DNA from: Halomarinibacterium sp034670265
GTDB taxonomy: Bacteria > Bacteroidota > Bacteroidia > Flavobacteriales > Flavobacteriaceae
Assembly (NCBI GenBank): GCA_034670265.1
Contig: JAXMNU010000004.1
Location: 186,001 to 250,000 of the forward strand
DNA: 64,000 nt
Reading direction: 5' to 3'
Shown: positions 48,964 to 57,943 of the stretch, in pieces
How positions within the stretch are numbered: position 1 is the stretch's first letter
Layout of the letters: every line of letters starts with the position of its first letter
Notes under the pieces: model-generated
The model's database searches: none
Told to the model about the DNA's origin: nothing
The model's input: only the letters and a program-made list of their open reading frames with translations
Position numbers and translations under genes: made by a program

Positions 48964-51496
48964 ACTATTGTTAATAGGTTGGGACGCTGCAGATTGGGAT
49001 GTAATTTGGCCGCTTATTGCTCAGGGTAAAATGCCTGCATTAAAAAAAATAATTGAAAATGGAGTGTATGGAAACATGAGCACCATGAGCCCTCCTTATT
49101 CACCTATGTTATGGACTTCGGTAGCTACAGGAAAAACACCAGATAAGCATGGAATTCTAGGTTTTATTGAAGTAACGCCAGATGCAAAAACGGTAAGACC
49201 AGTTACAACTACCTCAAGAAAGACAAGAGCGTTGTGGAATATATTTCATAATAAAGGGTTAAAAAGTAACTTGGTGGGTTGGTGGCCAAGTTTTCCAGCA
49301 GAGCCTATTAATGGTTATGTTATTTCAGATCGTTATCAAAAAACCCATAGGGATCCAAAAAAGCAAACACCAATGAGTGATTTTGCAATACATCCATGGG
49401 GGAAAAAAGATGACTTCAAAAATTTAAGAATGTTTCCTTTTGAAATAACAGAAGCACATCTATATCCTTTTGTGCCTAAAGCTCACGATGTGGATCAAGA
49501 TAATCATAAAGGATTAAATGCTATTGCAAAAATAGTTTCAGAAAATACTTCCGTTCATAATGCAGCTACCAAATTACTTAGGACTACAGAATGGGATTTT
49601 ATGGCAGTTTATTATGATATGATAGATCATTTTTGTCATAGCTTTATGAAATATCATCCACCTAAACTACCGGCTGTAGACCAAAATAATTATGAAATTT
49701 TTAAAGAAGCTGTAACTGGTGCTTATATCTTTCAGGATATGATGTTAGAGCGTAAAATGAAATTAATTGATAGTGATACAACAGTTATAATAATGTCAGA
49801 TCATGGTTTCGAATCTGGATCAAAACGCATTCTTAATATGCCTAAAGTACAGGCAGCACCATCATTAGAGCATAGACAGTTTGGAATGTTTGTTGCTTCG
49901 GGACCAAATATTAAGAAAAATAAAAAAGTATTTGGAATTGGACTTATTGATGTGGCCCCCACAATTTTACATCATTATGGCTTACCAATTGGTAAGGATA
50001 TGGACGGTAAAGTAATTCTTGACATATTTGAAAACACAGAACCTCCAAAATATATTGAAAGTTGGGACAAAGAGGTTGGAGATTTTGCAGAACTTGATAC
50101 AAGTTCAGAAACAGATGCCCTTTCCGACGAGGAAACAATGCAACAGTTAATCGAATTAGGATATGTTGAAAAACTAGATGAAAAATATGAGGTTGCAATA
50201 AAAAAGACACGTATTGATTTAAAGCACAATTTAGCACGTGTTTATATGGGTAAGAAAGATTTTTCAATTGCCAAAAAATATCTAATTGAACTTCTCAATG
50301 AAAAAGAGGATGTAGATTTGGCTCCTTTTTACATGGATTTAATAACCATTTCTTTGCATGAAAAAGATTTTCAAGAAGCAAAAAAGTATTTAGATTTAGT
50401 AAAAAAATCAAAAACAGAAATAGATTACAACCTTGCATTTACTGAAGCCAAAATATTAACTGAGATGAGTAGGCCAAAAGAGGCGCTAGAAATATTGATA
50501 AAGGAAAGAGAAAGATTTGAATCTGGGGAGGTATTATTTTTAATTGGAAAATTAAAATATCAATTAGGAGAATATGAAAATGCAAGAGATTTATTAGAAT
50601 TAGCTATTGAAAAGGAGCCTCAAAAAGCAAATTTTCATGCCACAATTGCCGAGATTCTTTTACAATTAGATAATTACGAGGAAGCTGCAGAATATGCACT
50701 TACAAGTATAGAATTAGTTAAATATTTTCCAAAAGCACATTTTTTATTAGGACAAGCTTTAGAAAAACTTGGAGATTTAGAAAACGCAAAATTAGCTTTT
50801 GAAATGGCAACTAAACTTAAGCCAAAAGAGTTTTATCAAGCCCAAAAATCGCTAGAAAACGTAACTAAAAAAATTGAACTAGATTTAAAGTTTGACAATG
50901 AAGTGTCAAATACCCATTGGGAAAACCAAATAGTCATAGTCTCCGGCTTACCTAGATCTGGTACTTCCCTTATGATGCAAATGCTTGATATTGGAGGTAT
51001 GGATATTTTAAAAGATGATAAGCGAGAAGCAGACATATCGAACCCTAAGGGGTATTTTGAATATGAGCCAGTTATGTCATTGTATAAGGATAATTCTTGG
51101 CTAGATAAAGGACAAAATAAAGCTGTGAAAATTGTTGCGCCCCTTTTAAAATATTTAGACCCAAAGTTTAGATATAAAATTGTCTTTATGAACAGAGACC
51201 TAAACGAAGTAATACAATCACAACAAAAAATGTTAGGTAAAAATGAAGATGTTTTCCCAGTAAAAATTTATAATGAATTTCAAAAATTACTTTCCAATGT
51301 AAATACTTGGAATAAGAAAGAGCCTGGCGTAGAGATTTTATATGTAGATTACAAGAATTTACTTAATAAGCCAGAAGAATATATTGAGCACATTGAAAAA
51401 TTTATAGGCATTAAACTGCAAAAAGAAAAAATGAGTCAAGTAATTGATAAATCATTATACCGAAATAGGTCAAATAAAAAGGTAAAATTAAAATAA
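48950..51496 (+). CDS. Phosphodiesterase/alkaline phosphatase - TPR - sulfotransferase fusion
   Basis: This protein of about 848 residues has three parts. Residues 1-370 form a type I phosphodiesterase/nucleotide pyrophosphatase domain: metal ligands in LLIGWDAADWD, nucleophile region MLWTSVATG, IDHFCHSF, and DHGFE. Residues 400-650 are TPR repeats. Residues 660-840 form a sulfotransferase-like domain with the 5'-PAPS loop SGLPRSGTSLMM. No signal peptide is present, so it seems cytosolic. It could act on sulfated or phosphorylated substrates, but this is inference. The ATG at 48950 is preferred over a TTG three bases earlier. Confidence 0.85.
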   Translation: MKKNKLLLIGWDAADWDVIWPLIAQGKMPALKKIIENGVYGNMSTMSPPYSPMLWTSVATGKTPDKHGILGFIEVTPDAKTVRPVTTTSRKTRALWNIFHNKGLKSNLVGWWPSFPAEPINGYVISDRYQKTHRDPKKQTPMSDFAIHPWGKKDDFKNLRMFPFEITEAHLYPFVPKAHDVDQDNHKGLNAIAKIVSENTSVHNAATKLLRTTEWDFMAVYYDMIDHFCHSFMKYHPPKLPAVDQNNYEIFKEAVTGAYIFQDMMLERKMKLIDSDTTVIIMSDHGFESGSKRILNMPKVQAAPSLEHRQFGMFVASGPNIKKNKKVFGIGLIDVAPTILHHYGLPIGKDMDGKVILDIFENTEPPKYIESWDKEVGDFAELDTSSETDALSDEETMQQLIELGYVEKLDEKYEVAIKKTRIDLKHNLARVYMGKKDFSIAKKYLIELLNEKEDVDLAPFYMDLITISLHEKDFQEAKKYLDLVKKSKTEIDYNLAFTEAKILTEMSRPKEALEILIKERERFESGEVLFLIGKLKYQLGEYENARDLLELAIEKEPQKANFHATIAEILLQLDNYEEAAEYALTSIELVKYFPKAHFLLGQALEKLGDLENAKLAFEMATKLKPKEFYQAQKSLENVTKKIELDLKFDNEVSNTHWENQIVIVSGLPRSGTSLMMQMLDIGGMDILKDDKREADISNPKGYFEYEPVMSLYKDNSWLDKGQNKAVKIVAPLLKYLDPKFRYKIVFMNRDLNEVIQSQQKMLGKNEDVFPVKIYNEFQKLLSNVNTWNKKEPGVEILYVDYKNLLNKPEEYIEHIEKFIGIKLQKEKMSQVIDKSLYRNRSNKKVKLK

Positions 51497-51500
51497 ATAT

Positions 51501-51523
51501 AGCGGCATTGGCCGCTTTATTTA
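51501..51523 (+). terminator. Rho-independent terminator
   Basis: AGCGGC, loop ATTG, GCCGCT, followed by TTTATTTATTTT. Confidence 0.75.
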
Positions 51524-51565
51524 TTTTATAAACCTCCATAAAGATTATTTATATTTGAAGTATTA

Positions 51566-52543
51566 ATGAAAATCGTCTCCCAAATAAAATTACCTATTGA
51601 GGAAGAAATGGAACTTTTTGAGAAAAAGTTCTCTCAATCCATGTCTACTAAAGTGGCACTTTTTAATAGAATTACGCATTATGTAGTAAACCGAAAAGGA
51701 AAACAAATGCGCCCCATGTTTGTATTTCTTATTGCCAAGATGTGCAATGACGGTAAAGTGAATGAGCGCACCTATCGAGGAGCTTCGGTTATTGAGTTAA
51801 TTCATACAGCAACACTGGTACATGACGACGTTGTAGATGATAGTAACCGAAGACGGGGATTCTTTTCAATTAATGCCCTTTGGAAAAACAAAATTGCCGT
51901 ACTAGTTGGTGATTACCTTCTTTCAAAAGGGTTGTTGCTTTCAATAGATAATGATGATTTCGATTTACTGAAGATTATTTCGGTTGCGGTACGAGAGATG
52001 AGTGAAGGCGAATTACTTCAAATTGAAAAAGCCCGCCGACTGGATATCACCGAAGATGTATATTTTAATATCATTCGTCAAAAAACAGCAACCCTAATTG
52101 CTGCTTGTTGTGCCATGGGAGCCCAATCTGTCAATGCAAAGGCTGAAGATGTCGAAACTTTAAGAAAGTTTGGAGAACTTATAGGAATCGCTTTTCAGAT
52201 AAAAGATGACTTGTTTGATTACGGCGAAACAGCCATTGGAAAACCTACAGGAATCGATATTAAAGAGAAAAAAATGACGCTTCCATTAATTTATGCCATC
52301 AATCAAGCTTCAAAAAAAGATCGTAGCTGGCTTATTAATTCAGTAAAAAACCATAATAATGATAAGCAAAGAGTTAAAGAAGTGATTGCTTTTGTAAAGG
52401 AAATTGGAGGGTTGGATTATGCTATTTCAAAAATGAAGGACTACCAAAAACAAGCACTTGAACTTCTTCAAAACTACCCAAAGTCCCCATATAGAGACTC
52501 ACTAGAGCTTATGGTAAATTACGTAATTGAAAGAAAAAAATAA
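51566..52543 (+). CDS. Polyprenyl diphosphate synthase
   Basis: This 325-residue all-alpha prenyltransferase has a first Asp-rich motif LVHDDVVDDS (about 83-92), the following RRRG, a second Asp-rich motif FQIKDDLFDYG (about 211-221), and GKQMRP near the N-terminus for isopentenyl diphosphate. It makes a long-chain polyprenyl diphosphate, probably the side chain of menaquinone; product length cannot be read here. A TATATTTG box lies at 51550-51557. Confidence 0.92.
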   Translation: MKIVSQIKLPIEEEMELFEKKFSQSMSTKVALFNRITHYVVNRKGKQMRPMFVFLIAKMCNDGKVNERTYRGASVIELIHTATLVHDDVVDDSNRRRGFFSINALWKNKIAVLVGDYLLSKGLLLSIDNDDFDLLKIISVAVREMSEGELLQIEKARRLDITEDVYFNIIRQKTATLIAACCAMGAQSVNAKAEDVETLRKFGELIGIAFQIKDDLFDYGETAIGKPTGIDIKEKKMTLPLIYAINQASKKDRSWLINSVKNHNNDKQRVKEVIAFVKEIGGLDYAISKMKDYQKQALELLQNYPKSPYRDSLELMVNYVIERKK

Positions 52544-52616
52544 TTTTTTTAAACCCCAGACAACCATTTCTCTCAAACTTGCGTCTTTATAATAGAAGCG
52601 TTTTTTAAAACCTTGT

Positions 52617-53183
52617 ATGCGATTAGTTTCATTACATAAAAATTATAAAAGTGTTATTTCGAGAGCCAAAGAGGGTAACCGAAAAGCACAACAGGAATTG
52701 TATGAACTTTTTGCACCCAAAATGTTAAGCGTTTGCAGACAATATATTAAAAGAGATGATATTGCGGAAGAGGTGATGCTTACAGGATTTTTAAAAGTAT
52801 TTACGTATTTAAGTTCTTACAAATTTGAAGGAAGTTTTGAAGGTTGGATACGCCGTATCATGGTCAACGAATCCATCTCACAGTTACGAAAAGAGAAGGC
52901 TTTGTTTTTTGAAGATGAGAAAGTATTGGAGCAATCCACAGACCACGTAGCTTACATAGAAACAGAATTGGAAGTGAATGAAATCCAAAAAATGATTGAC
53001 ACACTACCAGATGGTTACAAAACAATTTTTGTGTTGTATGCAGTGGAAGGATACAAGCACAGTGAAATAGCAGAGCTGTTACAGATTTCAGAAAACACCT
53101 CAAAAACACAATTATTCAAAGCGCGAAAGGCGCTTCAGAATATGATTAATCAAGAAAACAAATTAAGTTATGGCACCCATTAA
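52617..53183 (+). CDS. ECF-type RNA polymerase sigma factor
   Basis: This 188-residue sigma-70 family protein has region 2 at about 20-90 (AQQELYELFAPKML, DIAEEVMLTGFLKVFTYL, FEGWIRRIMVNESISQLRK) and region 4 at about 125-180 (LPDGYKTIFVLYAVEGYKHSEIAELLQISENTSKTQLFKARK in segments). The next gene overlaps by 14 bases and encodes a membrane protein that looks like its anti-sigma factor. Confidence 0.92.
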   Translation: MRLVSLHKNYKSVISRAKEGNRKAQQELYELFAPKMLSVCRQYIKRDDIAEEVMLTGFLKVFTYLSSYKFEGSFEGWIRRIMVNESISQLRKEKALFFEDEKVLEQSTDHVAYIETELEVNEIQKMIDTLPDGYKTIFVLYAVEGYKHSEIAELLQISENTSKTQLFKARKALQNMINQENKLSYGTH

Positions 53184-53955
53184 ATTTGAAGAAAATATTA
53201 GAGAAAAGTTGCAAGAAAGGGAGCTTGCGCCTAGCAAAGATGCTTGGGGAAAACTTTCGGCACAATTGGATGCTCAGGCACCACAAAAAAAGAGCAACAC
53301 CTTTATTTGGTTTGCTGTTGCTGCGAGTTTTGTGGGATTATTATTAGTTACCACTTTGTTTTTCAGTAAAGAAAAGGTAAATACCCAACTAGTAAACGAA
53401 AATCCAATAGAGGTTTTGGATACATATAAAAATCTTCAAAATGAAGGTGAAATTGCTTCAGAAATTGCTTCGGAAGAACAAGTAAATAAAGTTTCTAATG
53501 AAAAAATAGACGAGGTCAATATTCCGAAAACTGAAATAGCTAAAACAGAAAAACATTCCACTTCTATTAAAAAAGAGACTATTAATCCGTTAATTGAAAT
53601 TCAAAATGAAGAGAAAGAAGCCATTGCTTTAAACGAAACTAAGAATGAAAAAGAACCCACAAACCAAGAACGCTTCATCAATAAAAAAGTAGATGAGGTA
53701 GTGGTTGCGGTTCAAGAAATTCAGAAAAATAACAAGAATGTTACCCCAGATGAAATCGATGCGCTTTTGGCCAAAGCACAACGTGACATCTCCAATAATA
53801 GAATCTTAGAGGCAAACACCCAAAAAATAGACGCTGCAGCCCTACTGATGGATGTGGAAACCGAACTAGAACGCAGTTTTCGAGATCGGGTTTTCGATGC
53901 CTTAGGGGAGGGATTCAACAAAGTGCGGTCTGCCGTAGCAGAACGCAATAACTAG
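53170..53955 (+). CDS. Putative membrane-bound anti-sigma factor
   Basis: This 261-residue protein has a cytoplasmic N-terminus of about 43 residues (FEENIREKLQERELAPSKDAW), one membrane helix (about 45-65) and a long charged periplasmic tail rich in Glu/Lys, with an NRILEANTQKIDAAALLMDVETELERSFRDRVF-like helical end. This layout and the overlap with an ECF sigma gene are typical of bacteroidotal anti-sigma partners, but no ZAS zinc motif is visible. The call rests mainly on context. Confidence 0.65.
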   Translation: MAPIKFEENIREKLQERELAPSKDAWGKLSAQLDAQAPQKKSNTFIWFAVAASFVGLLLVTTLFFSKEKVNTQLVNENPIEVLDTYKNLQNEGEIASEIASEEQVNKVSNEKIDEVNIPKTEIAKTEKHSTSIKKETINPLIEIQNEEKEAIALNETKNEKEPTNQERFINKKVDEVVVAVQEIQKNNKNVTPDEIDALLAKAQRDISNNRILEANTQKIDAAALLMDVETELERSFRDRVFDALGEGFNKVRSAVAERNN

Positions 53956-53978
53956 ACAATAAATAATTCATCAATCAG

Positions 53979-53996
53979 TTCCCGTGAAGGCGGGAA
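53979..53996. repeat. Dispersed inverted repeat
   Basis: TTCCCGTGAAGGCGGGAA is of the TTCCCGC-GAA-GGCGGGAA type, frequent in flavobacterial spacers. It lies 22 bases before the next gene. Confidence 0.6.
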
Positions 53997-54017
53997 TCTA
54001 CAAAAATCACGAACATT

Positions 54018-55067
54018 ATGAGACTTATTACACTTAGTACCGCCTTGGCGGTATGGCTACTAACTATTGGCCAATTCCACGCACAGGAAACGACTTTGGA
54101 AACTCTAGAAGCTTCAAAAACAGCTATTATTAATGAAGAAAAAGACTTGTTAAAAGACGAGGTTGAAAATATTAATAAAAGGTTGGAAAACAGTGAAATT
54201 TCAGAAACTGAAGCAGAACAACTAAAACAAGCTGCTGCCGAAAAGCACGCTCTTAATATTGAAAACAGATTAGCGATTATCGACAATAAAATTGCCTTAA
54301 TTGAAAGAAATAGTTCTGTTGAAGTTATTGATGACGATGACAGGACTACCTTAAGTATTGGCTTTGGAGGAAAAGACAAGGATGGTTTTATATACTTTGG
54401 AACAAAATACAAAGAACGAATATACGATCGGCGCACAACCAGTGACTTTGTACTTGCTTTTGGATTAAACAATGCCATAGGCGATGGACAATCCCTAAAC
54501 GACAGTAATTTTAAAGTGGGTGGAAGCCGTTTTGCCGAAATAGGTTGGGCTTGGAAAACCAGAGTGTTTAAAGAAACCAATTGGCTTCGAATTAAATACG
54601 GATTTTCATTTCAGTTTAACGGTTTAAAGCCAACGGATAATAGATTCTTTGTCGATACTGGTGATATGACTGAGCTGCAAACGTTTGATGGTGATTTGGA
54701 TAAATCGAAATTTAGAATGGATAACTTGGTTGTTCCAGTTCATTTTGAGTTTGGTCCTTCAAAAAAGATTGAAAAAGACACCTATTTTAGGTACGATAGT
54801 CATAACCAAATTAAAGTGGGGCTAGGGGGATACGCTGGATTAAATTTAGGAGCTCGCCAAAAATTAAAGTTCGATGAGGATGGTGAAAGTGTCAAGCAAA
54901 AACTAAAAGCCAATTATAACACCAATAATGTTATTTATGGACTAAGCGGGTATATTGGTTGGCGTGGTACAGCACTTTATGTTAAATATGACCTTAATCC
55001 AATTTTTAAGAATAATAACACAGATCTCCGCAATGTATCTTTAGGATTGCGTTTTGATATGGATTAG
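54018..55067 (+). CDS. Secreted coiled-coil/outer-membrane beta-barrel protein
   Basis: This 349-residue protein has a signal peptide (cleavage near FHAQ, residue 23), a coiled-coil region (about 24-95, rich in Glu/Lys/Leu with EAEQLKQAAAEKHAL) and then a beta-rich C-terminal domain with alternating strands (TTLSIGFGGKD, FIYFGTKYKERIYD, GLSGYIGWRGTALYVKYDL, VSLGLRFDMD). The aromatic/aspartate end is consistent with an outer-membrane barrel. It follows the sigma/anti-sigma pair and may be one of their targets or partners. Function is unknown. Confidence 0.7.
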   Translation: MRLITLSTALAVWLLTIGQFHAQETTLETLEASKTAIINEEKDLLKDEVENINKRLENSEISETEAEQLKQAAAEKHALNIENRLAIIDNKIALIERNSSVEVIDDDDRTTLSIGFGGKDKDGFIYFGTKYKERIYDRRTTSDFVLAFGLNNAIGDGQSLNDSNFKVGGSRFAEIGWAWKTRVFKETNWLRIKYGFSFQFNGLKPTDNRFFVDTGDMTELQTFDGDLDKSKFRMDNLVVPVHFEFGPSKKIEKDTYFRYDSHNQIKVGLGGYAGLNLGARQKLKFDEDGESVKQKLKANYNTNNVIYGLSGYIGWRGTALYVKYDLNPIFKNNNTDLRNVSLGLRFDMD

Positions 55068-55094
55068 CCAAATGTTTCAAATATTATTTAAATA

Positions 55095-55120
55095 GGCACT
55101 CGATTTCGGGTGTCTTTTTT
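55095..55120 (+). terminator. Rho-independent terminator
   Basis: GGCACTCG, loop ATTT, CGGGTGTC (two G-T pairs), then six T. Confidence 0.8.
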
Positions 55121-55130
55121 ATTGTCACAT

Positions 55131-55146
55131 TGAGCTTGTCGAAATG
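55131..55146 (+). repeat. Dispersed TGAGCTTGTCGAAATG repeat
   Basis: This is the same family as at 499-540 and 10711-10728. Here it is in the spacer between the terminator and dnaG. Confidence 0.65.
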
Positions 55147-55194
55147 CTTCCAACAATCCTTCATTTAGTATATTTGTTTTAAATTTACCTCCTT

Positions 55195-57156
55195 TTGATT
55201 TCAAAAACCACCATAGATCAAGTATTTGAGACCGCCCGTGTCGAGGAGGTTATTGGTGATTTTGTAAACTTAAAGAAATCGGGAAGTAACTTTAAAGGGC
55301 TAAGCCCTTTTTCCGATGAACGCACACCCAGTTTTATGGTGTCTCCCGTAAAGCAAATTTGGAAAGATTTCTCCAGCGGAAAAGGAGGAAATGTAGTGGC
55401 ATTTTTAATGGAGCACGAGCATTTTTCCTACCCAGAAGCCATTAAATATCTGGCAAAAAAATACGGAATTGAAATTGAAGAAACCGAGCAAAGTGCTGAA
55501 GCTAAAGAGGAAGCAAACGAACGTGAGAGTTTGTATTTGGTTAATGAGTTTGCGCGCGACTTTTTTGCAAAAACACTATTTGAAACGGAAGCTGGGAAAG
55601 CCATTGGTTATAGCTATTTTAAAGAGAGAGGATTTACCGAAGCTATTATTAAAAAGTTTCAATTAGGATTCTCACCAGACGAGTGGGATGCCTTTACCTC
55701 CGAAGCATTAAAAAACGGATACCAGCTTGGCTACCTTGAAAAAACAGGATTAACCATTGTAAAAACGGGTAAGCAATTCGACCGTTTTAAAGGACGTGTT
55801 ATTTTCCCCATTCATAGCCTAAGTGGGCGCGTTTTGGGGTTCGGTGGACGTATTTTAACAAACGATAAAAAAGCAGCTAAATATCTCAATTCTCCAGAAA
55901 GCGAAGTCTATCATAAAAGTAAAGTCCTCTACGGAATTTATTTTGCCAAACAAGCCATTGCCAAAGAAGATAATTGTTATTTGGTGGAGGGATATACCGA
56001 TGTAATTCAGTTTCATCAAAGCGGCATTGAAAATGTGGTTTCCTCATCGGGTACAGCACTCACGTCTGAACAAATCAGACTCATACATCGGCTAACTAAG
56101 AATATTACGTTACTTTTCGATGGAGATGCAGCAGGCCTTCGCGCATCGCTTCGTGGGGTGGATTTAATTTTGGAGCAAGGATTAAATGTCAAGATTTGCA
56201 CCTTCCCAGAAGGAGAAGATCCCGATAGTTTCGCAAAAAATAATTCATTAGAAGACCTCACGCTTTACTTAGAGGAAAACGCTAAAGATTTCATCAATTT
56301 TAAAGCGTCACTATTAGCTTCGGAAGCAAAGAATGATCCTATCAAAAAAGCTGAAACGATTAGGGATATGGTGACAAGTATCTCTAAAATTCCAGATTCG
56401 ATTAAGCAAGAGGTGTATTTAAAAGAATGCTCTCGCATCATGGATATTAGCGAAGAGGTGCTTTTTACTACGCTGGCACAAATGCTTCAAAAGGAGCGGA
56501 GAGATGCTTCGAAAAAACCCAAAAGGGAATCTTCTGAAATGGAAGTGGTGCCTAAGGAAAAGGAGGTTATTCAAAAAGTAGATGTCCAGTTTCAGTTAGA
56601 ACAAAAAATAATTGAATTGTTGTTACTCTACGGAAATGAAGAAGAACGCTTTGAAGAATTAATTATTGAAGCTTCAGAAGAAGGGGAAATAATTTTTAAA
56701 CCCGAATGGGTCACCGCAAAGGTTTTTGAAAAAATCTATTTGGATTTACAAGAGGATGAAGTGGAATTTACCAATGAAAACTTTCAGCAATTATATTACG
56801 CCGTAATAAATACCTATAATCAGGAGGGTGCGTTGAAAATAGACCAATTAATTAATCAGCTCCCTACAGAAATTGCTCAAGTGGCTAGCCATGTTGTTAT
56901 GGATGAAGAAAAGCATCAATTACATCATTGGGATAGAAAAGATATTTACGTTAAAGAAAAAAAGCACGGTATATCACAAATGGTAAGTGAAACCATTTTG
57001 AATTTACGTCGTCACCTGGTGACTAAAAAAATTATGGATTTAAGTGAGGCTGTAAAAAATCCTGAAAATTCTGAAAACAAAGAAAGTCTTCAAGATATTA
57101 TGGATTATATCACATTAAAGAAAGTCTTATCCGAAAAATTAAACAGGGTGTTATAA
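55195..57156 (+). CDS. dnaG: DNA primase lacking the zinc-finger ligands
   Basis: This 653-residue protein with a TTG start has the full DnaG layout: an N-terminal CHC2-type domain (1-100), a TOPRIM catalytic core with VEGYTDV (Glu) and LLFDGDAAG (Asp-x-Asp), and a C-terminal helicase-binding region. In the N-terminal domain the four usual zinc ligands are all replaced: SPFSDE stands for CPFHxE (Ser37, Ser40) and DFSSGKGG for CFGCGxxG (Asp58, Ser61). The fold around them (FKGLSPF..TPSFMV, GGNVVAFLM) is kept. The catalytic core looks intact, so it should still prime replication. Confidence 0.94.
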   Translation: MISKTTIDQVFETARVEEVIGDFVNLKKSGSNFKGLSPFSDERTPSFMVSPVKQIWKDFSSGKGGNVVAFLMEHEHFSYPEAIKYLAKKYGIEIEETEQSAEAKEEANERESLYLVNEFARDFFAKTLFETEAGKAIGYSYFKERGFTEAIIKKFQLGFSPDEWDAFTSEALKNGYQLGYLEKTGLTIVKTGKQFDRFKGRVIFPIHSLSGRVLGFGGRILTNDKKAAKYLNSPESEVYHKSKVLYGIYFAKQAIAKEDNCYLVEGYTDVIQFHQSGIENVVSSSGTALTSEQIRLIHRLTKNITLLFDGDAAGLRASLRGVDLILEQGLNVKICTFPEGEDPDSFAKNNSLEDLTLYLEENAKDFINFKASLLASEAKNDPIKKAETIRDMVTSISKIPDSIKQEVYLKECSRIMDISEEVLFTTLAQMLQKERRDASKKPKRESSEMEVVPKEKEVIQKVDVQFQLEQKIIELLLLYGNEEERFEELIIEASEEGEIIFKPEWVTAKVFEKIYLDLQEDEVEFTNENFQQLYYAVINTYNQEGALKIDQLINQLPTEIAQVASHVVMDEEKHQLHHWDRKDIYVKEKKHGISQMVSETILNLRRHLVTKKIMDLSEAVKNPENSENKESLQDIMDYITLKKVLSEKLNRVL

Positions 57157-57789
57157 TTACCCAAACTGAAACATTCTTGATTGGTTAATCAAGTCTGCCA
57201 AGTTATCTACTTTAAGTTTCTTCAGTAACCTTGTTTTGTAAGTACTAACAGTTTTTTCGTTAATATCAAGTGCATTTGCAATGTCCTTGTTGCGTTTTCC
57301 GCTCGATAATAAATTTAATACTTCTATTTCGCGAGATGATAATTTTTTATAACGGCTAATTGCGCTTGATTCTCCAACGTTTCTACTAGTAAATGTTGAG
57401 GTAAGTTCTTCGTTAAGGAATATTCCACCTTTTGCAATACGTTTTAGCGCTTTTAAGAACACTTTTGTGGATGCCGTTTTTGGGACATATCCAGCAGCAC
57501 CAGATTTTATAGAACGGAGTGCGTAAATTTCTTCGGGATGTGTAGAGAAAATAAGCACTCTTGTTTGTGGATACTCTGTTTTAATGCTTCGTAATACATT
57601 AATCCCATTTATTTGTGGCATATCAATTTCCATAATCAATATATCGGGATTTATTTCTTCCAAATGTTTAAAAAGCTCATCACCATTATTTACTTTTCCT
57701 ACTATGGAATAATCCTTCGACTTTTTTAACATACAAGCAATCCCTTTTCTGGTAACCGGATGGTGATCTGCAATAACAATTTTCTTCAT
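57157..57789 (-). CDS. LuxR/NarL-type response regulator with altered receiver
   Basis: This 210-residue protein has a receiver domain and a C-terminal LuxR helix-turn-helix (LSSREIEVLNLLSSGKRNKDIA, NEKTVSTYKTRLLKKL). At the phosphorylation site the motif reads LIMEIDMPQ, so Glu54 replaces the phospho-accepting Asp, and the acidic pair is Asp8-His9 (IADHHP) instead of two acids. Thr/Ser (FSTH) and Lys (VPKT) positions are kept. A Glu here often mimics the phosphorylated state, so it may act without a kinase. None is adjacent. It is convergent with dnaG, ending one base after it. Confidence 0.88.
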   Translation of the reverse strand: MKKIVIADHHPVTRKGIACMLKKSKDYSIVGKVNNGDELFKHLEEINPDILIMEIDMPQINGINVLRSIKTEYPQTRVLIFSTHPEEIYALRSIKSGAAGYVPKTASTKVFLKALKRIAKGGIFLNEELTSTFTSRNVGESSAISRYKKLSSREIEVLNLLSSGKRNKDIANALDINEKTVSTYKTRLLKKLKVDNLADLINQSRMFQFG

Positions 57790-57943
57790 TGTTTGTTCAT
57801 TTTATTAAAGAAAACACTTAAAACAGGGGATTATTATAAGTGTGAGGTTTTTGTAATATTTATACTACAAATCAAAACTATAAAAAAGAAGTTCAGTGAC
57901 TAAGTTTTTTCGTCGAACTGTACGAAAATTCGTTGAAGGACTA

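Noticed and set aside
53975..54580. 201-codon minus-strand frame opposite the beta-barrel protein gene
   Set aside because: Low-complexity Ser/Leu/Phe-rich translation typical of an antisense shadow; the plus-strand gene has a signal peptide and domain structure.
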